This document shows positions 44,530 to 55,199 of a stretch of 64,000 nt of DNA, in pieces. The number at the start of each line of letters is the position of its first letter. The first letter of the stretch is position 1. Below the pieces are notes generated by a model. It did no database searches. It was not told where the DNA came from and was given only the letters and a program-made list of their open reading frames with translations. The stretch is from contig CAZXYZ010000016.1 of NCBI GenBank assembly GCA_964645045.1, forward strand, positions 1 to 64,000. Direction: 5' to 3'. Both the position numbers and the translations under genes were made by a program. The DNA comes from Anammoximicrobium sp964645045 (GTDB taxonomy: Bacteria > Planctomycetota > Planctomycetia > Pirellulales > Pirellulaceae).

Positions 44530-44608
44530 CGAACAGCGGCTTAAAAAGTTAAAGCCTTATTTAAGATAAGGTACGTTTAATAGCTTAAGCTGTTTTATTA
44601 GCAGTGTT
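44530..44608. other. AT-rich leader between the desulfurase gene and dnaA
   Basis: The segment is distinctly AT-rich and holds the small hairpin CCTTAT-TTAAG-ATAAGG and runs such as TTTTATTAG. It may contain the dnaA promoter, a terminator for the upstream desulfurase gene, or an unwinding element. No DnaA box is clear within it. Confidence 0.45.
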
Positions 44609-45766
44609 TCAAACTTGGGTATTCTTCCTTAAAGTCTTGACACAATTGCAGATAAGACGAACTGCATCGGCGACATTCGACGCCGCTGAATCGGCTCCAA
44701 GGCTGAGGCGAATGGATCCGGAAGTGATTTCTTTGGACAGGCCCATGGCCAGCAGTACAGGAGAGAGTTCACTGGAACCGCTGGCACACGCAGAACCGGC
44801 GGAACAAGCGATGCCGGCCAGATCGAGCGCCATCAAGAGCGCTTGGCGTTCGACTCCCGGAAAAGACAGATTTATTGTATGGGGAAGGCGGGCAGCGGCT
44901 GCACCGTTGATCACCACGTCAGGGATTTCCGCCCGAATGGCGTTCTCGAGCTGATCCCGCAACGCCGTCATTCGTTGCTGCCGCGAGGCAGATTCTTCCT
45001 CCCACAGTTCCAATGCTCGACTCAAACCGACGGCCAAAGCCACCGATTCGGTACCGGGGCGAAGTCCCTCTTGTTGAAAGCCGCCGAACAGGATAGGGGC
45101 TAGCCGCGCATCGGGACGCAGGATCAGAGCCCCGATTCCGCGAGGCCCGTGGAATTTATGCGCGGCGAGCGACATGGCGGCAACGCCCAGGTGGTGGAAG
45201 TGGACAGGCAACTTGCCGACGACTTGCACGGCGTCGGTGTGCAGTGGAACGCCGACCTCGGCGCACATTTCTGCCAGTTCTGAAACCGGCTGCAAAACGC
45301 CCGTTTCGTTGTTGCCCAGCATGACGCTGACCAACCGGGTGTCCTTGTTGAGCAGTTCCCGCAGATGGTCGATCTGGACGACTCCGTCGTGCGACACGCG
45401 GATGCGTTGTACGTCGAAGCCAAGTCGGATCAGCTGTTCCGCCGGACCGACGATGCTGGGATGTTCGATCGCGGAGATGATCACGCGTCCGGGAGGCCGT
45501 CCGGCGAGGCCCAACAGGGCCAAGTTGTTGGCTTCGGTGCCGCCGCTCGTAAACAGAATCCGGTCGGCATGCATGTCCGAAAGGTGACAACCGAGGATTC
45601 GGCCGACCGTGTCTCGAGCTTGTTCGAGGACGCGTCGCGTCTGCCGGCCAGGGCGATGCTGACTGGCCGGATTGACATGCCCGGCCAGATGGCATTCGTA
45701 GATCGCTTGAGCTACGCGTGGGTCGATGCGAGTGGTAGCGTTGTTGTCCAGGTAGATCGGATCCAT
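44609..45766 (-). CDS. Cysteine desulfurase (NifS/IscS family)
   Basis: The 385-residue PLP enzyme releases sulfur from cysteine for Fe-S clusters or tRNA thiolation. Motifs are MDPIYLDNNATT at the start (45766), TSGGTEANNLAL, the PLP-lysine region SLAAHKFHGPRGIGAL and the active-site loop CSAGSACASGSSELSPVL. The start was set at MDPIYLDNNATT because the extra upstream codons are not conserved. It reads into dnaA on the same strand. Confidence 0.95.
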   Translation of the reverse strand: MDPIYLDNNATTRIDPRVAQAIYECHLAGHVNPASQHRPGRQTRRVLEQARDTVGRILGCHLSDMHADRILFTSGGTEANNLALLGLAGRPPGRVIISAIEHPSIVGPAEQLIRLGFDVQRIRVSHDGVVQIDHLRELLNKDTRLVSVMLGNNETGVLQPVSELAEMCAEVGVPLHTDAVQVVGKLPVHFHHLGVAAMSLAAHKFHGPRGIGALILRPDARLAPILFGGFQQEGLRPGTESVALAVGLSRALELWEEESASRQQRMTALRDQLENAIRAEIPDVVINGAAAARLPHTINLSFPGVERQALLMALDLAGIACSAGSACASGSSELSPVLLAMGLSKEITSGSIRLSLGADSAASNVADAVRLICNCVKTLRKNTQV

Positions 45767-45926
45767 CCAGGTATTGTGGAGAATCGCGGCTGTGGATGGC
45801 AAGCCGGCAAGCCGGAATCAGCGGATAGACTGGCTGGCCAGGCGATGGGCGAGTGAGTAAGATGGGTCGGACGAGGGATAGGCGGCTCAGACGCTGTCGC
45901 CTGAACTCCCTGAGCTGTGACACATG

Positions 45927-45990
45927 GTGGGATAGGCTTCCAGCCTGTCAATCCTCCGTGAAATCATGACAGGCTGGAAGCCTATCCCAC
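45927..45990. repeat. 24-bp perfect inverted repeat upstream of a CBM9-like gene
   Basis: Arms GTGGGATAGGCTTCCAGCCT... (45927-45950) and their exact reverse complement (45967-45990) enclose a 16-nt loop. The right arm ends 9 bp before the ATG at 46000. It belongs to the same motif family as the 27-bp CTGGAAGC sequences at 5611 and 41787. It could be a REP-like element and might influence translation of the next gene. Confidence 0.8.
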
Positions 45991-45999
45991 GGCACGAGC

Positions 46000-46659
46000 A
46001 TGAGCGAACCCCTGCTGGCCCCGACGTTCCTGTTTCATTTTTCCATTCCCTGCCGTCGTTGCGATCCGCTCTGGCCGGCCAAAAATGTGGAACTGGGTCC
46101 GCAGTACGCATTGCCCAGTTTTGGCGAATTGGAGGGGCGGCCCAAGTTTGCCGATCTCCGGGCGGCGTGGAGCGAGGAGGGGCTGCTGTTTACGCTGCAG
46201 GTTTCCGGCAAGCAGCAGCATGTCTGGTGCCGTTCGTCGCGGATCGAAGACAGCGACGGGCTGCACGTCTGGATCGATACGCGGGACACGCACAACATCC
46301 ATCGGGCCAGCCGATTTTGTCATCGATTCGTATTTCTTCCGACCGGGGGCGGATCTTCGGACAACGAACCGCTGGCGCGGCTGGTGCCCATCAACCGGGC
46401 CCGCGAGGAACCCAAGTCGGCGGCCGATTCGGTGTTTCGCATCCGCTCAAGCATTCATTCTGGCGGATACACCTTGCAGGCCCTGATTCCCACCAGCGCG
46501 CTGACCGGGTACGAACCGTTGGAGCATCCGCGGCTCGGATTCACGTATGCCGTGGTCGATCGCGAGTTGGGCTGGCAGACGTTGACGATGGGATCCGAGT
46601 TTCCGTTCGACGAGGATCCGAGTCTCTGGGGAAGCTTGGAATTGGTTGCTGTTGAGTAG
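46000..46659 (+). CDS. CBM9-like beta-sandwich protein
   Basis: The 219-residue cytoplasmic-looking protein has DLRAAWSEEGLLFTLQVSGK, DSDGLHVWIDTRDTHNIHRA and SEFPFDEDPSLWGSLEL, a pattern like family 9 carbohydrate-binding modules. No signal peptide is evident. It is a conserved planctomycete type (recollection). Function is unknown. It is followed 59 bp later by the SGNH/esterase fusion gene. Confidence 0.75.
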   Translation: MSEPLLAPTFLFHFSIPCRRCDPLWPAKNVELGPQYALPSFGELEGRPKFADLRAAWSEEGLLFTLQVSGKQQHVWCRSSRIEDSDGLHVWIDTRDTHNIHRASRFCHRFVFLPTGGGSSDNEPLARLVPINRAREEPKSAADSVFRIRSSIHSGGYTLQALIPTSALTGYEPLEHPRLGFTYAVVDRELGWQTLTMGSEFPFDEDPSLWGSLELVAVE

Positions 46660-46718
46660 GAGCTTTGCGTACAATGCGCCTTGCTGAGGCAAGACCCCCA
46701 AACCCTTGGAGCAGACCC

Positions 46719-48437
46719 GTGTCCCATTCTGTCCGTTCTCGTTATCGGGTTCCGTTCGCGATGACGCTGATGGCCGTCTTGGCCCTGAGCGTGCTTCCGG
46801 CCGTGGGGGCGGAATCGCCCTCGAACACGGCCCTCGTGCCAGTGCCCAAGCTGGAGAATGACAGCTACGACTGGTACGCCCGGCATGAGGCGGTGCTCAA
46901 GGTCAAGGATCAGATCCAGCCCGAGATCGTCATGATCGGCGACTCGATCACCCATTTCTGGGGCGGACCGCCCGAGCTGGGCAATCAACGCGGACCGCTG
47001 GCCTGGAAGGACCTGTTCGGCCAGCGGCGAGTCTTGAACCTGGGCTTCGGCTGGGACCGCACGCAAAACGTCCTGTGGCGACTGGACCACGGCGAGTTCG
47101 AAGGTCTACGCCCGCGGTACGTCGTGATCAACATCGGCACCAACAACTTTTCCGCCACGTCGAATGCCCGCGCCAACACGCCGGCTGAGGTCGCCGAAGC
47201 GATTCAAACCATCTGCACCCGCATCCGCACGAAGTCTCCGGAATCGCGGATCATCCTGATGGGCGTTCTCCCGCGGGGTGCAAAGCCCGACGACCCGTTC
47301 CGCGCGAAGATCCAGGAACTCAACAAACTCTTGGCCGAAGTCGGCAAGGCTCCCGGCATCACCTTCCTCGATATCGGCCCGCGGTTTCTGCTGCCCAACG
47401 GCGAGTTGCCGCGCAACCTGATGAGCGACTTTTGCCATCCGACCGAGGAAGGCTATGCGATCTGGGCTGCTGCCTTGAAGCCCTTGCTGCAAGACGCCGG
47501 ATCGTCGCCCGGGGTCGGCGCGGCACCCTTGGAGCCTGAGAAGCTTCCCCTCTGGTCCGGCCGAGCACCTGTGGGCGACGGGCAGTTCGAGGCGGTGGCC
47601 GCCTCGATTACCACCGGCGGGCTAACGCCGGCCGCTCGCCGAGAACGCGATGGCCAGTTCGAGGCGGCCACCGCCGCGATCACCGTGCATCGACCGGTTC
47701 CCGAGGCGGCCAACAGAGCGGCCATCGTGATCTGCCCGGGCGGCGGGTATGGCGGCCTCGTGACCGGCGCCGAAGGGCACGGCATCGCAAAGTGGCTCAA
47801 TGCTCATGGTATCGCGGGGATCGTGCTGGAGTATCGGCTTCCCAAGGGCAGGCCCTTCGTACCGCTGCTGGACGCACAGCGGGCCATCCGCATGGTTCGA
47901 GCCAACGCCCAGCAGTGGGCCATTGCCCCGAACCGTATCGGCGTCATCGGATTCTCGGCGGGCGGGCACTTGGCTTCCACCGCCGGGACCCACTTTGACA
48001 GCGGCGATCCCCAAGCGGCTGATCCGATCGATCGCGTGAGTTCCCGCCCGGATTTCGCGATCCTGATCTATCCCGTGGTCACGATGGGCGAGATGACCCA
48101 CGGTGGGTCCAAAGTCAACTTGCTGGGGCGTGATCCGAAGCCCGAGTTGGTAGGGTTGTTTTCCAACGAGAAGCAAGTGACCGGACAGACGCCGCCGATG
48201 TTCCTAGCTCACGCCAAGGATGACACGGCGGTCGTACCGGACCACAGCCGGATGCTGTACGAAGCGCTCCAGGCCCACAAGGTGGCTACGGAGTACCTGG
48301 AGCTGCCCTCCGGCGGTCACGGACTGAACGGTTACAAGGGTCCGATGTGGGATGCCTGGCAGGCCAAGTCGCTGGAATGGATGGCCGGGCAGAACATGAT
48401 TCCGCAAGGATCCCGAGAGGCGAACGGCGGGACGTGA
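46719..48437 (+). CDS. SGNH hydrolase fused to an alpha/beta hydrolase esterase, secreted
   Basis: The 572-residue protein has two esterase domains. The SGNH/GDSL part covers about residues 35-265: IVMIGDSITHFWGG (S76), INIGTNNF and DFCHPTEEGY. The alpha/beta hydrolase part covers about 320-565: VICPGGGYGGLV, nucleophile GFSAGGHLAST (S413), HAKDDTAVVP and GGHGL. The linker contains a duplicated QFEAVAASIT/QFEAATAAIT segment with a REP-like insert. The start is set at the GTG at 46719 after TTGGAG because it gives a normal signal peptide; an ATG at 46674 is possible. It is likely a carbohydrate esterase. Confidence 0.85.
   Translation: MSHSVRSRYRVPFAMTLMAVLALSVLPAVGAESPSNTALVPVPKLENDSYDWYARHEAVLKVKDQIQPEIVMIGDSITHFWGGPPELGNQRGPLAWKDLFGQRRVLNLGFGWDRTQNVLWRLDHGEFEGLRPRYVVINIGTNNFSATSNARANTPAEVAEAIQTICTRIRTKSPESRIILMGVLPRGAKPDDPFRAKIQELNKLLAEVGKAPGITFLDIGPRFLLPNGELPRNLMSDFCHPTEEGYAIWAAALKPLLQDAGSSPGVGAAPLEPEKLPLWSGRAPVGDGQFEAVAASITTGGLTPAARRERDGQFEAATAAITVHRPVPEAANRAAIVICPGGGYGGLVTGAEGHGIAKWLNAHGIAGIVLEYRLPKGRPFVPLLDAQRAIRMVRANAQQWAIAPNRIGVIGFSAGGHLASTAGTHFDSGDPQAADPIDRVSSRPDFAILIYPVVTMGEMTHGGSKVNLLGRDPKPELVGLFSNEKQVTGQTPPMFLAHAKDDTAVVPDHSRMLYEALQAHKVATEYLELPSGGHGLNGYKGPMWDAWQAKSLEWMAGQNMIPQGSREANGGT
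47582..47684 (+). repeat. REP-like insert with flanking direct repeats inside coding sequence
   Basis: Direct repeats at 47582-47612 and 47654-47684 (GCAGTTCGAGGCGG versus CCAGTTCGAGGCGG starts) are about 80 percent alike, with a 72-bp in-frame period. Between them lies GGCGGGCTAACGCCGGCCGC. Related sequences are found reversed at 48417-48446 and forward at 48476-48505. The insert adds 24 residues without breaking the frame. Confidence 0.7.
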
Positions 48438-48505
48438 GCCCGCCGGTTTTCGGCATGCCCGCGGAGACAATACACCGATGGGCTGACGCCCACCGTTCGC
48501 CTGAG
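48417..48505. repeat. Pair of inverted REP-like sequences at the gene end
   Basis: Copies of the GGGCTNACGCCC-type motif lie at 48417-48446 (minus orientation, covering the last codons and stop of the esterase fusion) and 48476-48505 (plus orientation). They could pair as a hairpin. The first copy encodes the last residues EANGGT. Confidence 0.65.
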
Positions 48506-48564
48506 TCCAAGGAGAACGTCGCGTTTGCCCGTTGCACAACCCCCATCGCTGAGGCCCGCTGATT

Positions 48565-51500
48565 ATGAGCAGTCGTTTGTGCGTCCTCACGTTTTTCACG
48601 ACCCTGGCTATCGGCCCCGGTTTGCGGGCCGGATCGCCGGTTGATTTCCAGACGGAGGTGCAGCCGATTCTGCACGAGCACTGTACGGTGTGCCACGGCG
48701 TCGACGCCGAGCAGCGTCAAGGAGGCTTGCGGCTGGACCAGCGGGAAGCGGCGCTCCGAGGAGGCGATTCAGCAGCGCCGGTCATCGTCCCCGGTAAGCC
48801 GGACGACAGCGAATTGGTCCGCCGAATCACGTCGACGGACGCGGATGTCGTCATGCCGCCGCCGAGCCACCAAAGACCGTTGTCGGCGAGACAGATCGAG
48901 ACGCTGCAGCGGTGGATTGCCGACGGAGCCGCTTACCAATCGCACTGGGCCTTTGTTCCTCCGCGAAAGTCGCCGCTGCCGGACGTCGGTGTGCCGCATC
49001 CGGTGGATGCCTGGGTGCTGGCCCGGCTGCGGGAACTGGAAATGCCGCCGTCGCCGGAAGCCCCGGCCTGGGCGTTGTGCCGGCGCTTGTATCTGGACTT
49101 GATCGGTCTGCCGCCATCGCCGGAAGAATTGAAGGAATTCGAGCAGCAGGGCTACGACACGACGGTCGAAACGTTGCTGGCCAGCGAACGGTTCGGCGAA
49201 AAGTGGGGCCGGCAGTGGATGGACGTCGCCCGATATTCCGATACGAACGGTTACGAGAAGGATTTGCAGCGGGAACAATGGGCCTGGCGGGATTGGGTGA
49301 TCAGCGCCCTGAACCACGACATGCCCTACGATCAGTTCTTGATCGAGCAGGTCGCCGGTGACTTGCTGCCGGACGCCGCGCAGTCGCAGATCATCGCCAC
49401 GGGCTTTCTGCGGAACAGCATGATCAACGAGGAAGGGGCGATCGTGCCGGAGCAGTTCCGCATGGTCGAGATGTTCGACCGGATGGATTGCCTCGGCAAG
49501 GCGATCCTCGGCTTGACGACGCAGTGCGCCCAATGCCATTCGCACAAGTTCGATCCGCTGACGCAAGACGAATATTATGGGATGTTCGCCTTCCTGAATA
49601 ACACGTACGAAGCCCGGTCATGGGTCTATACGGCGGAACAACAGGAACAGATCGCCGATATTGGCAGCAAGATCGCGGATGCGGAAAGGCGGCTGAAAGC
49701 GAGCCGTCCGCAGTGGCTGCAGGAACTGGCCGCCTGGGAACAGAATCTGGCCGCACGACAAATCGCCTGGGAACCGTTGGTGGCCACGCTGCTGGAAACC
49801 ATCAGCGGCCTGAACCATCCCACGCAGGAAACGGACCTGTCGATTCTGATGCAAGGTCACACCAGCGGCGATGTGTTCTTGATCGCCTCGCCGAAGCTGG
49901 ACGGCGTGACCGGATTGCGGCTGGAAGCGCTCCATCATCGCGATCTGCCGCACACCGGACCGGGCCGCAGCCGGTTGGGTACGTGGGCACTGCAGGAACT
50001 CGAAGCGTTTGTCAAACCGCCCGGCAGCCCCGACTGGACCAAGCTGAAACTGGTTAACGCGACCGCGGACTTCTCGGAACCGTTGCAGAAACAGGCCGAC
50101 GGCAAGAAAGCCAGCGGACCAGTGGCGCATCTGATCGACAACACGGACGACACGACGTGGAATGCCGACCGCGGCATCGGGCGCCGCAATCAGCCGTCCG
50201 TCGCCGTCGTGCAATTCGAGACGCCGCTGACGTATCCGGAAGGCGCGCAACTGAAGATCGCCTGGCGGAACACGGATATGCTGGGCTGCGCGCGGTTCAG
50301 CATCACACGGCAACCGTCGCCGGAAGCCCCGCCGGTCGATCATGGGGCGATGTTGGCGATCCAGACCGCGGCCGCGGAACGAACGCTCGAGCAGCAGGCT
50401 GCCGTCTTTGCCGCCTGGCGAGCTGGGCTCGCCGAAGCCAAGCCGTTCAACGACGAGATCGACGCCTTGATGAAATCGCTCCCTCAGGCGGCGACATCGG
50501 TTCTCCATCTGGCCGAGCGTGCCGCGGCCGATCCGCGACGAACGTATTTCCTGGACCGTGGCAATTGGGACAAGCCGCTACATGAAGTCCAACCGCAGGT
50601 CCCGGCGGCGTTTCATTCATTCCCCGAGGACGCGCCCCGCAATCGTTTGGGGTTCGCCCGCTGGCTGGCCGATGCCCGGTCGCCGCTGACAGCGCGGGTC
50701 GCGGCAAATCGCATCTGGCAGGCGATCTTTGGCGTGGGGCTCGTGGAAACGGCCGAGGACCTTGGCACGCGGGCGCCGGTTCCGGAATACAGGGAATTGC
50801 TCGATTGGCTGGCCGTCGATTTTTTGGAACACGGCTGGAGCCAGAAGCACCTGATCCGAACGATCGTGACCAGTGCCACGTATCGGCAATCTTCCCGCGT
50901 AACACCGGAGCAAGCCGAACGCGATCCGCGAAATGTCTGGTTGGCCCGCGGTCCGCGATTCCGCGCGGATGCCGAAGTCGTCCGGGACATCGCGCTGAGC
51001 GCATCGGGCCTGATCACACACAGGCTGGGCGGCCCCAGCGTGATTCCCCCGGTGCCGCAGAATGTCCTCGACTACAACTACACCTATCCGTCGTATTGGA
51101 AACCGGCGGAGGGTCCGGAGCGGTATCGCCGGACGGTGTACGGTTTCCGCAAGCGGTCGATGCCCGATCCGGTGATGTCGAATTTTGACGGTCCCAACGG
51201 CGACCTTTCGTGTGCCCGCCGGGTCCGGTCCAACACGCCGTTGGCCGCCTTGACGGCGTTGAACGAGCCGATCTTCAACGAAGCCGCGCGGGCCTTGGCG
51301 GTGCGGATTCTCCGTGCCGGCGGAGCGACGGACGCCCAGCGCGCCGAGCAGGCATTCCTGTTGTGTACGTCCCGCGCGCCGACCGCGGCGGAACGAGACG
51401 CCGTATTGGCATTGTTGGAATCGCGGCGCCAGCGACTGGCGGACGGTTGGTTGAGTGTCCGGGAGATTGCCACGGGAGATCCGGCGAAACTGCCGGAGCT

Positions 51501-51591
51501 GCCGGCAGGCACGACGCCTCAGGACGCCGCCGCGTGGACGCTGGCGGCACGCGTGTTGTTGAATCTGGATGAGACCATTTCCAAGAATTGA
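48565..51591 (+). CDS. PSCyt1/DUF1549/DUF1553 planctomycete cytochrome-like protein
   Basis: The 1008-residue secreted protein has signal peptide MSSRLCVLTFFTTLAIGPGLRAG. A c-type heme site C40-x-x-C43-H44 (CTVCH) lies in the PSCyt1 domain. DUF1549 covers about 150-360 (RRLYLDLIGLPPSPEEL, GEKWGRQWMDVARYSDTNGY). DUF1553 covers about 690-930 (RLGFARWLADARSPLTARV, DLGTRAPVPEYRELLDWLA). The middle is an F5/8- or CBM-like insert. The exact role is unknown; such proteins are massively expanded in planctomycetes and linked to degradation of sulfated polymers. The DUF1501 gene follows 8 bp later. Confidence 0.93.
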   Translation: MSSRLCVLTFFTTLAIGPGLRAGSPVDFQTEVQPILHEHCTVCHGVDAEQRQGGLRLDQREAALRGGDSAAPVIVPGKPDDSELVRRITSTDADVVMPPPSHQRPLSARQIETLQRWIADGAAYQSHWAFVPPRKSPLPDVGVPHPVDAWVLARLRELEMPPSPEAPAWALCRRLYLDLIGLPPSPEELKEFEQQGYDTTVETLLASERFGEKWGRQWMDVARYSDTNGYEKDLQREQWAWRDWVISALNHDMPYDQFLIEQVAGDLLPDAAQSQIIATGFLRNSMINEEGAIVPEQFRMVEMFDRMDCLGKAILGLTTQCAQCHSHKFDPLTQDEYYGMFAFLNNTYEARSWVYTAEQQEQIADIGSKIADAERRLKASRPQWLQELAAWEQNLAARQIAWEPLVATLLETISGLNHPTQETDLSILMQGHTSGDVFLIASPKLDGVTGLRLEALHHRDLPHTGPGRSRLGTWALQELEAFVKPPGSPDWTKLKLVNATADFSEPLQKQADGKKASGPVAHLIDNTDDTTWNADRGIGRRNQPSVAVVQFETPLTYPEGAQLKIAWRNTDMLGCARFSITRQPSPEAPPVDHGAMLAIQTAAAERTLEQQAAVFAAWRAGLAEAKPFNDEIDALMKSLPQAATSVLHLAERAAADPRRTYFLDRGNWDKPLHEVQPQVPAAFHSFPEDAPRNRLGFARWLADARSPLTARVAANRIWQAIFGVGLVETAEDLGTRAPVPEYRELLDWLAVDFLEHGWSQKHLIRTIVTSATYRQSSRVTPEQAERDPRNVWLARGPRFRADAEVVRDIALSASGLITHRLGGPSVIPPVPQNVLDYNYTYPSYWKPAEGPERYRRTVYGFRKRSMPDPVMSNFDGPNGDLSCARRVRSNTPLAALTALNEPIFNEAARALAVRILRAGGATDAQRAEQAFLLCTSRAPTAAERDAVLALLESRRQRLADGWLSVREIATGDPAKLPELPAGTTPQDAAAWTLAARVLLNLDETISKN

Positions 51592-51599
51592 GTCCTGCG

Positions 51600-53045
<1,446 letters not shown>

Positions 53046-53104
53046 GGGACTGATATGCTGGTAGAATTGGAACAGGAGATTTACCAGTTTCGAGGAGGAC
53101 GACC

Positions 53105-53401
53105 ATGACGTTGATCAAAGCCACGATCCGAGGCGGACGCTTGGAAGTCGACGTGCCGGTGGATTGGCCCGATGGCACCGAGGTCGAAGTCCACCCGCTT
53201 GAGCAAGGAAGTCCGGGCGACGCGGACATGATGTCAGCCGAGGAAATCGCCCAAACACTGTCGGCCATGGACGAAGTGGAACCGCTGGAAATAGCTGACG
53301 CGGAACGGGCGGCGTGGGAAGCCGAACGCGAAGCCCGCATGCGGCGCGAGAAAGCGAGGTTCATGGAGCACGCCGAAAGCTTGCGGAGGGAGTGGGAGTG
53401 A
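53105..53401 (+). CDS. VapB-like antitoxin
   Basis: The 98-residue protein starts after GAGGAGG. Its N-terminus MTLIKATIRGGRLEVDVPVDWPDG is like a short beta-hairpin seen in antitoxins with AbrB-type or DUF104-like folds, followed by an acidic then charged helical tail (ERAAWEAEREARMRREKARF). The stop overlaps the GTG of the PIN-domain toxin by 4 bp. The antitoxin call is based mainly on this pairing. Confidence 0.7.
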   Translation: MTLIKATIRGGRLEVDVPVDWPDGTEVEVHPLEQGSPGDADMMSAEEIAQTLSAMDEVEPLEIADAERAAWEAEREARMRREKARFMEHAESLRREWE

Positions 53402-53805
53402 CGCGATTCCTCTTGGACACGAATATCGCCGGCCATTACATCAACCGGCGCCACGGCGTCTTCGAACGCGCTCGCATCGAAGTCGCCAACGGCAATCCGA
53501 TCGGCATTGGCATCCCGGTCCTGGCCGAACTGGTCGCCGGCATCGAGCACAGCAGCAGCCGCGACCGCAACATGAAAAGGCTGAAGACGGTGCTTGCGTC
53601 CCTACGACTTTGGCCCTTCGACTCGCCCGCCGCCTTCGAGTACGGCCGCATCTACGCCGAACTGGCGCGTCTCGGCCGCCCCATCGGCGCCGTGGACATG
53701 ATGATCGCCGCCATCGCCAAGACACTGGACAACTGCACGGTCGTTTCCAGCGACAGTGACCTTTCAGCCGTTCCAGGGCTGAGCGTTGAAGACTGGCGGT
53801 CGTAG
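53398..53805 (+). CDS. vapC: VapC-like PIN-domain ribonuclease toxin
   Basis: The 135-residue protein starts at the GTG at 53398 within the antitoxin stop. PIN-domain acidic residues are D7 in RFLLDTNIAG, the Glu in VLAELVAG, the Asp in GAVDMMIAA and the last Asp in VSSDSDLSAV. VapC toxins cut tRNA or rRNA. Together with the upstream gene it forms a type II toxin-antitoxin module, probably autoregulated. Confidence 0.9.
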   Translation: MTRFLLDTNIAGHYINRRHGVFERARIEVANGNPIGIGIPVLAELVAGIEHSSSRDRNMKRLKTVLASLRLWPFDSPAAFEYGRIYAELARLGRPIGAVDMMIAAIAKTLDNCTVVSSDSDLSAVPGLSVEDWRS

Positions 53806-54460
53806 AGCCCGACCACTTTGAAACTCGACGCCGACCAGATCGTTGCCGCGAAAGAACGGTGCAACGTCGAGCATTCAAGTGACGCTTGGTGCGTTCAACG
53901 ACCAGGCCACCAACCAAGCCGCAGCCTTGGACTGCTAGCGGGTCGAACGGCTGCTGGAACTGAACCACCCGGCGCTCTGCGACATTGCGAAATCACCATC
54001 TGGCGGTCCACATCCCGTACCCGATGTGGGACCACCGGCAACTTCGCCCACTGGTCGTTCGCCCATCCGTGGGTGCGGTTATCGGCCGCCCCGCGAGCGT
54101 CTGACCCGGGTGGACGACGGAAGCTTTCGCTTGACGGGTTGCGGGAATAGCCTAGACCGGAAGCTGCCCAGCAAGACCGAACCGGCCCCCTAGCGCGGTC
54201 GAGCCGCACCTCAGTTTTTATCACATCGGCAACCTCGCGGGCGGCGAAACGCTGTAATGTGTTGGTTGGTGGGACAGCAGAACATTCAGTTTTCTTTCCT
54301 GGGTGCGACGAGCGACCGGAAAGGTAGAATGCCCTTGTTCGACCGCGGTTTTTTCGTCGTCTGCCGAGTGTTGTTTGCTGGTTACATCTTTGAGATAATG
54401 TTGAGGCGGCAGAATATATCCGGCGGCTATCGAGAGAATCGACACCATTGAGGCGGCGAA
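53806..54460. other. 655-bp region without a recognisable gene
   Basis: The left part (53820-54180) contains short coding-like stretches in shifting frames, for example VERLLELNHPAL then AHPWVRL, which may be the decayed remains of a gene I cannot name. The right part (54250-54450) is less GC-rich than the surroundings and leads into the Nmad3-like gene with AGGCGGCG before its ATG; the promoter is likely here. Long minus-strand frames across the region look spurious. Confidence 0.45.
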
Positions 54461-55198
54461 ATGAAAGCACTACTCGTCAGGATCGGCGTGGACCAGTCAT
54501 ACGGCGGCTGGAACGCGCCCGTCGATGCCGAGGGGCGTTTCGTCTACGTTCCGATCCCCGAGAGTCCCGGCACGCGCTTTCATGCGGGACTTGATCGTCG
54601 CTACAGCGAAACGCTGCCTGCCCTTCAGCGGTTTTGCCGGGATCATAACTGCGACCTCTGCGGCGACCTGCGGTTCCCGCAGGAACTACTCAAACGGAGC
54701 ATGCATCTTGATCCGGACTTCGACTGCCTGACGTATGGCGACGAGGGCGGTCGACGGGGTGCCGGGATGGTGGACATGGTCGACGGAGACATGCTGGTGT
54801 TTTACGGCGGTCTGCGCCCGGTCCACGAGTGCGAACACAGGCTTGTCTACGCCCTGTTGGGCATGTACGTCGTTGCGGAAGTGGTTCCGGTAGCCAAGAT
54901 ACCGCCAGAGCGATGGCACGAAAACGCCCATGTCCGCAAGGTCAAGCGTGGGGAGACCGACATTGTTGTGCGGGCGAAGCCCGGCGTGTCTGGGCGGTTC
55001 GACCGATGCTTACCCATTGGGGAGTGGCGCGACGGCGCGTATCGCGTTCGAAACGACGTGCTCGATGCGTGGCGCGGACTGTCGGTGAAGAACGGCTTCA
55101 TCCAGCGCAGCGCGGTGCCGCCGTCGTTCAGCCAACCCAAAAAGTTCATGGGCTGGCTGCGGAAGCAGCGAATTCGACTCATCGCGAGGAATATGTGA
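54461..55198 (+). CDS. Nmad3-like putative nucleotide-modification protein
   Basis: The 245-residue protein opens with MKALLVRIGVDQSYGGWNAP, then GRFVYVPIPE, which I recall as the start of the Nmad3 family (nucleotide-modification-associated domain 3). Other features are CDLCGDLRFPQEL, DPDFDCLTYGDEGGRRG, DMLVFYGGLRP and ENAHVRKV. Family members are proposed to act with DNA-modifying enzymes; the reaction is not known. One base separates its stop codon from the ATG of the next gene, so the two form an operon. Lower GC upstream suggests horizontal transfer. Confidence 0.65.
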   Translation: MKALLVRIGVDQSYGGWNAPVDAEGRFVYVPIPESPGTRFHAGLDRRYSETLPALQRFCRDHNCDLCGDLRFPQELLKRSMHLDPDFDCLTYGDEGGRRGAGMVDMVDGDMLVFYGGLRPVHECEHRLVYALLGMYVVAEVVPVAKIPPERWHENAHVRKVKRGETDIVVRAKPGVSGRFDRCLPIGEWRDGAYRVRNDVLDAWRGLSVKNGFIQRSAVPPSFSQPKKFMGWLRKQRIRLIARNM

Positions 55199-55199
55199 C

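Noticed and set aside
53895..54470. Minus-strand frame of 191 codons
   Set aside because: Low-complexity Arg/Ser-rich reading with no start context; the region looks like decayed DNA plus a promoter.
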